A DNA stretch of 33,051 nt from Candidatus Shapirobacteria bacterium (lineage in GTDB: Bacteria; Patescibacteriota; Microgenomatia; 0-14-0-10-38-17): the NCBI GenBank assembly GCA_028697345.1, contig JAQVFF010000003.1, forward strand, positions 1 through 33,051. The letters are read 5' to 3'. The notes beneath the pieces were generated by a model, which was given only the letters and a program-made list of their open reading frames with translations, ran no database searches and was not told the origin of the DNA. The position numbers and the translations under genes are program-made. Of the stretch, positions 1-8,315 are shown in pieces (position 1 is the first letter of the stretch; every line of letters starts with the position of its first letter).

Positions 1-182
<182 letters not shown>

Positions 183-305
183 TTAAATAGTATAGCATTA
201 AAAAGATCAAAAATTATCTTCAGGGTTTTTTTGTTTAAGCATTTTTTTATTTCACCTATCTCCACAGCAAGTTATTGCTTCCAGTTTTAATTTATAGAAA
301 AAAGT

Positions 306-343
306 CATCTTTTAAACCTCTTGCAAAAGAGGTTTAAAAGATG
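306..343. terminator. Perfect 17-bp inverted repeat with 4-nt loop (terminator-like or insulator hairpin)
   Basis: CATCTTTTAAACCTCTT-GCAA-AAGAGGTTTAAAAGATG, followed by TTATTTTTC on + and ACTTTTTTC on -. Confidence 0.6.
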
Positions 344-355
344 TTATTTTTCTTC

Positions 356-384
356 TTGACGGCCCTCGAAATTTAGGATATTAT
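356..384 (+). promoter_or_regulatory. Sigma70-type promoter for the cohesin-like gene
   Basis: TTGACG (356-361), 17-bp spacer, TATTAT (379-384); ATG at 393. Confidence 0.65.
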
Positions 385-392
385 GAATTTTA

Positions 393-1046
393 ATGAGGAG
401 AAAATATCGGTCTTTTAGTTGTCAATATAATGTAGTGGCCTTAATATTTTGTATTTTTTTGTTTTTGGCCGCTCCATTTCCCCTTTTAGCCCAAACGGCC
501 ACTCCACATTTATCACTAAGCCCAACCGTCAAAGAGGTTGCTACCGGAGTAAACTTTAATGTTGTTGTTTCCGTTGATACTGGTGGTCAATTGTCGTCTG
601 GGGTTGATGCTATTGTTCAATATAATTCTTCTTTGCTGGAAGTAGTTAGTGTTAGCGAAGGAACGTTTTTTCCAACCATTACTACCCTAACCACTACTTT
701 GGGTAAAGTAGAAATCTACGGTGTAGCCAATACCGGTAGCCCAAAATCAGGAACTGGTACATTAGCAACAATTACTTTTAGAGGTAAGGCTGCCGGAACG
801 GCCACGGTTAATTTTGTTTGCCAACAGGGCAGTACCACTGACTCTAATATTAACTCAACCAGTGATAGTGATATTATTATCTGCGCCAACAACGTTAATG
901 CCTCTTATGTTGTTACTGGTACAACAGTAACTCCTACTATTGCCACCGGTCAAGATCTGCCCCAAACTGGTTTCTTAGAACCAACCGCTCTTATAATTGG
1001 CGGAGGAATTCTTTTAATGATTCTGGGATTAATTTTTGTTTTCTAA
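393..1046 (+). CDS. Secreted cohesin-domain-like protein with LPQTG motif and C-terminal TM helix
   Basis: N-terminal signal/TM; cohesin-like LSLSPTVKEVATGVNFNVVVSVDTGGQLSSGVDAIVQYNSSLLEVVSV...GTLATITFRGKAAGTATV; C-terminal LPQTGFLEPTALIIGGGILLMILGLIFVF. Confidence 0.75.
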   Translation: MRRKYRSFSCQYNVVALIFCIFLFLAAPFPLLAQTATPHLSLSPTVKEVATGVNFNVVVSVDTGGQLSSGVDAIVQYNSSLLEVVSVSEGTFFPTITTLTTTLGKVEIYGVANTGSPKSGTGTLATITFRGKAAGTATVNFVCQQGSTTDSNINSTSDSDIIICANNVNASYVVTGTTVTPTIATGQDLPQTGFLEPTALIIGGGILLMILGLIFVF

Positions 1047-1075
1047 TCTAAATCAAAAAGGGCAAATTTCTGACA

Positions 1076-1726
1076 ATGAAGAATAAAAAAAAGATTGTTA
1101 TTATTGTTGCTTTACTTTTAGCAATTGGCCTCATTGCTGGTCTGGTTTTAGGTTTGGATAAAGTTAAAAACTTTTTTGGGCAAGCGACTGGTCAGCAACA
1201 ACCGCAAGGAATTCGAGTCACTAGCATAACTGCTAATTCGGCTACTATTGTTTGGCAAACAACTACTCCGGTCATTGGTCAAATCGAGTATGGTACTACT
1301 CCAGGTAGTTTTTTGCTTCGATCTGCCGAAACTAATCAGACTGCTAATCACAACTTAACCCTGTCTCCCTTGTTGCCAGAAACAATTTATTATTTCAGAG
1401 TTCGGATTGGAGACCAAATTTATGATGACGGTGGCGCTCCTTACTCTTTTACCACCAAGGCAACTACCGAAGCTGTTCCTGCTAATCAAACATCATCCCC
1501 CCAGACTCAAAACGCTCAACTAGAATCTGACTATGATAACCAAACTGAACTAGAAGCAACCAAAGATGGCACTATTGCTCCTTCTCCTACAGCACCAGAA
1601 CAAAACAAATACATTTTGGGTGATTTTGTTGAAAAATTCGGCACTTCAGATCCTGAATTTGACATCAACAATGATGGGGTCGTTAATAGTCAAGACTGGT
1701 CCTTATACCAACAGCAAAATCCTTAA
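1076..1726 (+). CDS. Membrane-anchored fibronectin type III-like domain protein with C-terminal dockerin-like Ca-binding loop
   Basis: N-terminal TM (KKIVIIVALLLAIGLIAGLVLGL); FN3-like IRVTSITANSATIVWQTTTPVIGQIEYG...PETIYYFRVRI; C-terminal DINNDGVVNSQDW matches DxNxDGxVNxxD. Confidence 0.75.
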   Translation: MKNKKKIVIIVALLLAIGLIAGLVLGLDKVKNFFGQATGQQQPQGIRVTSITANSATIVWQTTTPVIGQIEYGTTPGSFLLRSAETNQTANHNLTLSPLLPETIYYFRVRIGDQIYDDGGAPYSFTTKATTEAVPANQTSSPQTQNAQLESDYDNQTELEATKDGTIAPSPTAPEQNKYILGDFVEKFGTSDPEFDINNDGVVNSQDWSLYQQQNP

Positions 1727-1784
1727 AAAAACGCTTTCGCACAAAAGGTAACATCCTAATATCACCTTAACAACTAATCCTGTG

Positions 1785-1856
1785 CAGGGCTGGAGAGACT
1801 CGAACTCTCAGTCCGGGTTTTGGAGACCCGTGGTTTACCAGTTAACCGACAGCCCT
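1785..1856 (-). tRNA. tRNA-Trp(CCA)
   Basis: Cloverleaf by eye: acceptor AGGGCTG/CAGCCCT, anticodon stem-loop CGGGT-CTCCAAA-ACCCG, T arm GAGAGTTCGAGTCTCTC. Confidence 0.9.
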
Positions 1857-1864
1857 AAAGGAAA

Positions 1865-2038
1865 TTATTTTAATTTGCTTGTTTCTTTATGAATTGTTGC
1901 TTTTTTACACTTTGAACAATATTTTTTAATCGTTATCTTCTCTGGTAGATTAATCTTATTTTTCTCAGTAACATAGTTTCTATTTTTACAAATAGAACAA
2001 AACAAACCAATTAAGACTCTATTACCCTTTTTAGCCAT
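1865..2038 (-). CDS. rpmG: 50S ribosomal protein L33
   Basis: Reverse translation MAKKGNRVLIGLFCSICKNRNYVTEKNKINLPEKITIKKYCSKCKKATIHKETSKLK (57 aa), two CxxC pairs; below the ORF-track length cutoff. Confidence 0.9.
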   Translation of the reverse strand: MAKKGNRVLIGLFCSICKNRNYVTEKNKINLPEKITIKKYCSKCKKATIHKETSKLK

Positions 2039-2098
2039 AATTTATCCCCTCCTTTTAATTAGTTAAACTAATCAAATTTAAATTTTTAAGTGACTTAG

Positions 2099-2119
2099 GA
2101 GCCGATGATGGGAATCGAA
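2099..2119 (-). repeat. 21-bp duplicate of the 3' end of tRNA-Thr(GGT)
   Basis: gagccgatgatgggaatcgaa at 2099-2119 is identical to 2235-2255, the T-arm/acceptor end of the intact tRNA. Confidence 0.85.
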
Positions 2120-2235
2120 GACCAACCCGAAAATTATTTCTAATCTCAACAATCTTCGATAACCCTTGAAAAACTATTCTTCCTGCTCCCAAAACAAAAA
2201 CCCTTGATGGGTTCTCGCCCATCATTAAGTTTCTG

Positions 2236-2307
2236 AGCCGATGATGGGAATCGAACCCATGGCCCCGTCTTTACCAAAGACGTGCTCTACCACTGAGCCA
2301 CATCGGC
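2236..2307 (-). tRNA. tRNA-Thr(GGT)
   Basis: GCCGATG/CATCGGC acceptor, CGTCT-TTGGTAA-AGACG anticodon arm, ATGGGTTCGATTCCCAT T arm. Confidence 0.92.
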
Positions 2308-2324
2308 ATAATTTTTTCTAAAAG

Positions 2325-2503
2325 AGCCACCTCTCGGATTTGAACCGAGGACCTACCGTTTACCTACCCGCCGGAATCTTGAGCCGATGGGCAGAATCGA
2401 ACTGCCGTCAGTGGTTTACAAAACCACCGCTTTACCATTAAGCTACATCGGCTTAAGACAGGCAGGCAAAACAGTTGCTCTAACCAACTAAGGCTAGGGT
2501 GAC
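2325..2503 (-). tRNA. Interrupted tRNA-Thr(TGT) or pseudo-tRNA: exon 1 = 2503-2467, insert = 2466-2363, exon 2 = 2362-2325
   Basis: Joining ...GAGCAACTGTTTTG to TAAACGGTAGGTCCTCGGTTCAAATCCGAGAGGTGGCT gives anticodon arm ACTGT-TTTGTAA-ACGGT, T arm CTCGG-TTCAAAT-CCGAG, acceptor GTCACCC/AGGTGGC (one C-A mismatch); D stem has one C-A mismatch. Confidence 0.65.
2382..2452 (-). tRNA. tRNA-Thr(TGT), nested inside the interrupted tRNA
   Basis: GCCGATG/CATCGGC acceptor, GCTT/AAGC D stem, GTGGT-TTTGTAA-ACCAC anticodon arm, GGCAG-TTCGATT-CTGCC T arm. Confidence 0.92.
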
Positions 2504-2634
2504 AAGAAACATCACTCAAAGCTAATTTTAACACAAAAATCTATTTTCTTGCTAAAATCAAACTTGTCTAATAAAATATAACTTATCGGTGAGTTTAACA
2601 AGCTATTAACAACTAAATAGCTTTCTTTTTGAAA

Positions 2635-2710
2635 GGGCCCGTGGCGCAGCGGCTAGCGCACTTGTATGGCATACAAGGGGTCAGGGGTTCAAATCCCCTC
2701 GGGTCCACCA
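2635..2710 (+). tRNA. tRNA-Ala(GGC), CCA encoded
   Basis: GGGCCCG/CGGGTCC acceptor, CTTGT-ATGGCAT-ACAAG anticodon arm, T arm GGGGTTCAAATCCCC, terminal ACCA. Confidence 0.92.
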
Positions 2711-2767
2711 AATGTCCCCAACCAACCCCAATTTTCACTTAAGAAATTCACTATGTTTTATTAAAAA

Positions 2768-4828
2768 ATGAATCAACAAAAAATCAACTTACTTTGTCAA
2801 AAAGTCCTGGAAACAACCTTTTCGCTCCTTTTTCTTCTTACCCCCTTAATATTTACTACTGTCAATTACGAGCTATTTGAGTTTAATAAGATGATTTTTG
2901 TTTACTTTATGACAATAATTGTCCTGACTGCCTGGGCAAGCAAAATGATTATCCAGAAAAAGATTATTTTTCAAAAAACACCGCTTTTTTGGCCTTTAAT
3001 AATCTTTCTACTGGGTCAAATAATTGCCACTATCACCTCTATTAATCGACACACCTCCTTCTGGGGTTACTATACCCGACAAAACGGCGGTCTTCTGTCT
3101 TTCATCGCCTACATCGTTTTATACTTTGGCCTAGTCAGTAATATTAAAGCACAACAAGCCAAAAAGTATTTAAAATATTGTTTGTTTTCATTGGCTATTG
3201 TTTCTCTATATGGAATTCTACAAAAACTGGGTATCGATAATCAATTTTGGAACCAAGACGTTCCTGCCCGAATCTTTTCTACCATAGGTCAACCCAACTG
3301 GTTGGCCGCCTGGATTAATGCTCTAATTTTTTTAAGCTTAGCTTTTTTTTTAAAAAAAGATACTAACTCCTTTATTTTTGGTTTAATTTTTCCAATTGCT
3401 TTTACTGCTCTTCTTTTCACTCGTTCCCGGTCTGGGTTTCTGTCTTTTTGGCTAATTTATCCCCTGTTCTGGCTAATCGCAACTATTAAACCTTCAATCG
3501 CCTTCAACTATAAAAAGATATTGTTCTTTTTTGGCGTTATCGGTCTTTTGTTAACCGTAATATTCCTCTCCCCTTTTGCCCAAATTAATAATTACCTTAC
3601 CCACCTATCACCAACCGATCCTCAATCATTACCAAAATGGAGTACGGAAAAAAATAGTTACCAGGAAACTAATCCCGACTTGGGTAGTGCTACTGCTGAT
3701 ATCAGGAAAACTGTTTGGCGTGGAGCTATCGATATCTTCAAAAACTATCCCCTGTTAGGAACCGGACCAGAAACATTTGCCTACTCTTACTATTGGTATC
3801 AACCACAAAGTCATAACCTTCTTTCAGAATGGGACTTTTTATACAATAAAGCCCATAACGAATACCTTAATTATCTGGCTACCACTGGAATAGTTGGTTT
3901 CACTACCTATTTTGGCCTAATTGTCACCACTATAATTTACCTTGCCTCTTTGGTCAAAAAAAATCACCGTTATCAAATCTTTTCTCTAACTATTTTAGCC
4001 GGTTATGTAACGATTCTAATTACCAATTTTTTTGGTTTTTCTGTCGTAGTTACTAACTTATTATTTTTCTTAATGCCAGCGTTGGCTTATTGCCTTAAAA
4101 GGCAAGATCAAACCAAGAAGCTCGCTAACTACTGCTCTGAATACCAAAAAATCGCTCTGGTTGTAATCGGACTAGTTGCCCTTAATCTTATTTTCTGGTT
4201 AACTCGCTATTGGCTGGCTGACTATTATTTTTCCCAAGCCGAAAAGAAATCTCAACAAAACTCCTACTCCCAGGCTTACCCAATTTATCAAAAAGCTAGA
4301 CAACTTAATCCCAAAGAACCTCTTTATCTTAGCAAAATGGCCTCTAATTGTGCTTATTTAGCTATTATTTTTAATCAAGAAAATAACAGCCAAGAAGCAG
4401 TCAGGTTTACTGATCAAGCCCAAGAACTAACTCAAGAAGCTATCAGGCTTAACCCTTATCAGCTCAATTTTTACCGACAACAATCTCAAACATACTACCT
4501 TCTTTCCCAAATTAAATCTGAATATTTAGACCAATCATACCAATCTCTTTTAGAAGCTCACCAGTTAGCACCAGTGAACCCAAAAATTACTTATAATCTG
4601 GCTGTTTTGTCTAGTCAATTGGGGGATCTTGCTCAAGCCATTTCTTGGCTGGAACAAACCATCAAATTAAAACCCAATTACCAAGAAGCCTATTATTGGC
4701 TGGCTAAATTCTATCAAAAAAACAACCAACCCGATAAGGCTGAAGAAACATTAACGTTTTTAATTAACAACCTGAACCCTGATCATCAAGAGGGGCAAAA
4801 ATTATTAGAACAAATCTTACCCAAATAA
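2768..4828 (+). CDS. O-antigen ligase/polymerase-like multi-TM protein with C-terminal TPR repeats
   Basis: Many TM segments, central loop with ...GTGPETFAYSYYWYQPQ..HNEYLNYLATTGIVG (Wzy_C/WaaL-like), then TPR-like helices (LAQAISWLEQTIKLKPNYQEAYYWLAKFY). Confidence 0.8.
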   Translation: MNQQKINLLCQKVLETTFSLLFLLTPLIFTTVNYELFEFNKMIFVYFMTIIVLTAWASKMIIQKKIIFQKTPLFWPLIIFLLGQIIATITSINRHTSFWGYYTRQNGGLLSFIAYIVLYFGLVSNIKAQQAKKYLKYCLFSLAIVSLYGILQKLGIDNQFWNQDVPARIFSTIGQPNWLAAWINALIFLSLAFFLKKDTNSFIFGLIFPIAFTALLFTRSRSGFLSFWLIYPLFWLIATIKPSIAFNYKKILFFFGVIGLLLTVIFLSPFAQINNYLTHLSPTDPQSLPKWSTEKNSYQETNPDLGSATADIRKTVWRGAIDIFKNYPLLGTGPETFAYSYYWYQPQSHNLLSEWDFLYNKAHNEYLNYLATTGIVGFTTYFGLIVTTIIYLASLVKKNHRYQIFSLTILAGYVTILITNFFGFSVVVTNLLFFLMPALAYCLKRQDQTKKLANYCSEYQKIALVVIGLVALNLIFWLTRYWLADYYFSQAEKKSQQNSYSQAYPIYQKARQLNPKEPLYLSKMASNCAYLAIIFNQENNSQEAVRFTDQAQELTQEAIRLNPYQLNFYRQQSQTYYLLSQIKSEYLDQSYQSLLEAHQLAPVNPKITYNLAVLSSQLGDLAQAISWLEQTIKLKPNYQEAYYWLAKFYQKNNQPDKAEETLTFLINNLNPDHQEGQKLLEQILPK

Positions 4829-4916
4829 ATTGCCCGACCCGCCAAAACAACTCTTTTGAGTGTATAGAAATTAACCAAAAACTAGGCTTTTCTACTTCAA
4901 GAGAAGTCTAAGATAT

Positions 4917-5010
4917 CTAGTGTTCGCTTTGCTCACACTATTCTATCTTGTTATAGCTTCGCGCGTAACGCCTAGTGTTCGCTTTGCTCACACTATTCTA
5001 TCTTGTTATA
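4917..5010 (+). repeat. Direct repeat 2 x 39 bp (4917-4955, 4972-5010), promoter-bearing
   Basis: ctagtgttcgctttgctcacactattctatcttgttata identical in both copies, 55-bp period; each contains TAGTGT...ACACTA inverted repeat. Confidence 0.9.
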
Positions 5011-5012
5011 AT
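4984..5012 (+). promoter_or_regulatory. Promoter of def-fmt-dac operon
   Basis: TTGCTC (4984-4989), 17 bp, TATAAT (5007-5012), ATG at 5019. Confidence 0.65.
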
Positions 5013-5018
5013 AACTTT

Positions 5019-5585
5019 ATGAAAATCATTACCGCCCCGAACCCAATTCTAAGGAAATCTTCTGTTCCCATTGCTAAAATTGATAATCAAACTAAGGGCC
5101 TGGTCAACCAATTAATCAACTCTTTGATCGATGGGGGTATTGGTTTGGCAGCTCCCCAAATTGGCCAAAACAAAACCATATTTATAATCAATCTTCCTCA
5201 AAAGAAGCCACAGATTTTTATTAATCCTGTTATTGTTAGTCATTCCCCAAAAAAACAATACTTTACCATTACCGATGCTGAAGAAGATAATCACCATCAT
5301 GGCCAAGTTCAACCATTCCTGGAGGGGTGTCTATCATTACCTAAATTTTATGGAACTGTCAGGCGTTGGCCCAAAATATCCGCCCAATGGTTAGATCTTG
5401 ATGGTAAAAAAAGACAAAAAAACCTAACCGGGTTAGGCGCTATCGTTTTTCAACATGAACTAGATCATTTAAAAGGGAAACTTTTTCCCGAAAGAATCAT
5501 CAAACAAGACGGTCAACTTTACCGTGAAGAAAAAAATGGTCAATTAAAGGAAATCTCGCCTCAAGATATTTTTAACCGGTTATGA
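5019..5585 (+). CDS. def: Peptide deformylase
   Basis: GIGLAAPQIG, EGCLSLP and HELDHLKG motifs; ATG at 5019 (MKIITAPNPILRKSS) preferred over the track start at 4920, which lies in the promoter repeat. Confidence 0.93.
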   Translation: MKIITAPNPILRKSSVPIAKIDNQTKGLVNQLINSLIDGGIGLAAPQIGQNKTIFIINLPQKKPQIFINPVIVSHSPKKQYFTITDAEEDNHHHGQVQPFLEGCLSLPKFYGTVRRWPKISAQWLDLDGKKRQKNLTGLGAIVFQHELDHLKGKLFPERIIKQDGQLYREEKNGQLKEISPQDIFNRL

Positions 5586-6478
5586 AAAAAAACATTGTCT
5601 TCTCTACTGTTTTCTTTGGTTCAGAAAAAGACTCTCTCATTATTTTGAAAAAGGCCCTTTCTTTACCCTACTTGAAAATAGCCACCATTGTTACCCAGCC
5701 TCCACGCCCAACCGGAAGGGGGCAATCAATTACCCCAACGCCAGTCGAACAATTTGCTAAAAAAAACAAATTGCCTCTAATCACTCCAACCAAGCTCAAC
5801 TTTAAAAGTTATCAAATAATAAAACAACAAACACCGGACTTGGCCCTCTTGGCTGCTTATGGCAACCTCATTCCCCAGCGACTAATAAATCTCTTTCCTC
5901 AGGGGATCATTAATGTTCATCCGTCGCTTTTACCTCAATTTCGAGGACCAACTCCAGTTGTTCAAGCTATCCTCAATAATAATAGAATAACTGGCGTCTC
6001 TTTATTTCTTATTGATAATAAAATCGATCATGGGCCAATTATCGCCCAAAAAAAACTAGTCATCAAAGACAATGACACTCAAGAATCATTAGCCAAAAAT
6101 CTTTTTCATCTTGGAGCCCAACTACTAGCCGAAAAATTACCTAACTACTTAGAGGGACACACTCCCCCTGAGCCGCAAAATCATCACCAAGCTACTTTTA
6201 CCAAATTACTCTCTCGCCAAGACGGTCAAATCAAGGCTTCTTGGCTAAAAAAGGCTCTAAAAGGAAATCGAAACCTAACCAATAAAGTTGATAGAATGAT
6301 TAGGGCCTTTTATCCCTGGCCCGGTACTTACACTATTATTAACGGTCAAAGAATAAAAATTATTAGTGCCCACAAAGAAAAAAATTATCTAAAACTTGAC
6401 CTGATACAATTTCCTGGACGCAAACCAATCGTTTGGAATAAAAACCTAATTAAAAGTCTTTTCTTGAATGAAATTTAA
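5582..6478 (+). CDS. fmt: Methionyl-tRNA formyltransferase
   Basis: NVHPSLLPQFRGPTPVVQAI, hydrolase core; overlaps def by 4 nt (ATGA). Confidence 0.92.
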   Translation: MKKNIVFSTVFFGSEKDSLIILKKALSLPYLKIATIVTQPPRPTGRGQSITPTPVEQFAKKNKLPLITPTKLNFKSYQIIKQQTPDLALLAAYGNLIPQRLINLFPQGIINVHPSLLPQFRGPTPVVQAILNNNRITGVSLFLIDNKIDHGPIIAQKKLVIKDNDTQESLAKNLFHLGAQLLAEKLPNYLEGHTPPEPQNHHQATFTKLLSRQDGQIKASWLKKALKGNRNLTNKVDRMIRAFYPWPGTYTIINGQRIKIISAHKEKNYLKLDLIQFPGRKPIVWNKNLIKSLFLNEI

Positions 6479-7403
6479 AAGGATTTTTATTACCAATCTC
6501 TTTTGTTTAATATTCTTATTAGCAACATCACTCTTTGTCCGCTACCATAATAATAAAAGGCCGTTATTATCGCCAATTCCTGATGTAGGCAAAATTATCG
6601 CTGCTTGGAGTCAAGATAAAAAGCCAATTTGGTCACCCGAAGATCGACTAAGTAACCTAGCAACTGCCCAGGTTGATGTTTTAGCTAAGTCTGCCCTGGT
6701 CGTTGACTTAAATAGCAATCAAACCCTTTATGCCAAAGAGGCTAATCAAGTTTTGCCAATCGCTTCCTTGACCAAAATTATGACCGCACTTGTTGCTTTA
6801 GAATCGGCTCCACTTAATTCTAAAATGGTTGTTTCTCACCAGGCCACTCAGGTTGGTGAGGCCACAATGAATCTAAAAACCAAAGAAAAGCTAACTCTGG
6901 AAGAATTGCTTTATGGATTAATGTTAGTATCCGGCAATGATGCCGCTACCGTCATCGCCGAAAATATTACCGGCCGAACCGCTCTTTTTGTTCATTTGAT
7001 GAATGAAAAAACTAATCAGCTTGGACTGAATAACACCCGTTTTTATAATCCTCACGGTCTAGACGAAAAACACACTCCTCCTAATCAAAGCACAGCTTAT
7101 GAGTTGGCCATTTTATCTTATTATGCCCTTGATAAGTTTCCCAGTTTGGGTAAAATCGCTGCCACCGATAGTATTGCTATTGAAGCCAATAGCGACCACC
7201 AAAGACATTATTTAATTAACAACTTAGGATTAGAGAGAACTTACCCCGGATTATTTGGATTAAAACCCGGTTATACCGATTCGGCTGGTTATTGCTTAGT
7301 GGGATTGGCTAAAAAAGAACAAAAAGCAGTTCTAGTGGTGTTGTTAAATTCTCCTAGCCTTAAAACAGACTTAGTCGCTCTTTTAGATTATTGGTTAAGA
7401 TAA
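6468..7403 (+). CDS. D-alanyl-D-alanine carboxypeptidase (S11 family)
   Basis: SLTKIMTALVAL (SxxK), SGND, GLKPGYTDSAGYC (KxG-like) motifs; N-terminal TM. Confidence 0.88.
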   Translation: MKFKRIFITNLFCLIFLLATSLFVRYHNNKRPLLSPIPDVGKIIAAWSQDKKPIWSPEDRLSNLATAQVDVLAKSALVVDLNSNQTLYAKEANQVLPIASLTKIMTALVALESAPLNSKMVVSHQATQVGEATMNLKTKEKLTLEELLYGLMLVSGNDAATVIAENITGRTALFVHLMNEKTNQLGLNNTRFYNPHGLDEKHTPPNQSTAYELAILSYYALDKFPSLGKIAATDSIAIEANSDHQRHYLINNLGLERTYPGLFGLKPGYTDSAGYCLVGLAKKEQKAVLVVLLNSPSLKTDLVALLDYWLR

Positions 7404-7609
7404 ACCTTTACTTTACCTTCTTTTTTAAACCTCTTAAGACAACTGGTGCAAACAATTGTTTTTTTTTCTTGTCCGGAAACCAACAAGGTGGTCTTTTGTA
7501 AGTTGGGTTTACGAACCACCTTTACTCTCTTCTTGATCCATTTTCCAGTTCCAGTTCTAATTACTTTATTGCCGACTACTGGTTTTTTAGCACAAACTTG
7601 ACACTTCAT
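7388..7609 (-). CDS. rpmB: 50S ribosomal protein L28
   Basis: MKCQVCAKKPVVGNKV...TTLLVSGQEKKTIVCTSCLKRFKKEGKV, L28 pattern with CxxC pairs. Confidence 0.8.
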   Translation of the reverse strand: MKCQVCAKKPVVGNKVIRTGTGKWIKKRVKVVRKPNLQKTTLLVSGQEKKTIVCTSCLKRFKKEGKVKVYLNQ

Positions 7610-7676
7610 ATTTTTAAAAATGGGTTAATTTCGTATGTTATACTAACACAGTAAAGTTACTTTTTCAATTTATATT

Positions 7677-8315
7677 ATGTTCGCAGGTTTGGAAAACCCC
7701 TTCTCTTTATTAATTTTTACTATCAGTTTTCTTTTTTCCCTTTCTGTTCATGAAGCCGCTCACGCTTGGGTTGCTGACCGATTCGGTGACCCGACTGCTA
7801 AATTTTCCGGCCGATTAACTCTTAATCCTCTTGCCCACCTAGATCCTATCGGAACATTACTGCTTCTTTTTTTTGGCTTTGGTTGGGGAAAACCGGTTCC
7901 GATTGATGAATTCAACCTTAATAATCCTCGTCGAGACACTGCTTTAATATCTCTGGGTGGACCAGCAGCCAATTTGATATCGGCGCTTTTTTTTAGTTTT
8001 TTTTGGTGGTCAACTTATCAAATAGGAATAAACAATTTTGTCATCGACAATTTACTACCAGGATTAATCCATCTTAATGTAATTTTGGGAATTTTTAACC
8101 TTTTGCCAATATATCCTCTTGATGGCAGCAAAATCTTAATCGGTATCTTGCCAAAAAAAATAGCTCAAACTACCGAACAGATCTTAAAACAATATGGTAT
8201 TTTTTTAATAATTTTGGTTTTTCTACCCATTTTTTCTGGTCAATCACTCATCAATCTCTTCCTGGTCCCAATCATTAATCTTATTATTACCACCTTTCTC
8301 TTTTGGTTAACCTAA
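7677..8315 (+). CDS. Site-2 protease-like M50 family membrane metalloprotease
   Basis: HEAAHAW (HExxH) and NLLPIYPLDGSKI motifs, about 6 TM segments. Confidence 0.9.
   Translation: MFAGLENPFSLLIFTISFLFSLSVHEAAHAWVADRFGDPTAKFSGRLTLNPLAHLDPIGTLLLLFFGFGWGKPVPIDEFNLNNPRRDTALISLGGPAANLISALFFSFFWWSTYQIGINNFVIDNLLPGLIHLNVILGIFNLLPIYPLDGSKILIGILPKKIAQTTEQILKQYGIFLIILVFLPIFSGQSLINLFLVPIINLIITTFLFWLT

Noticed and set aside
2363-2466. Group I or group II self-splicing intron in the interrupted tRNA
   Set aside because: 104 nt is too short and most of it is a complete tRNA; no catalytic core possible.
4920-5018. N-terminal extension of def in the ORF track
   Set aside because: It translates the duplicated promoter region; a consensus -10 box sits inside it and a homologous start exists at 5019.
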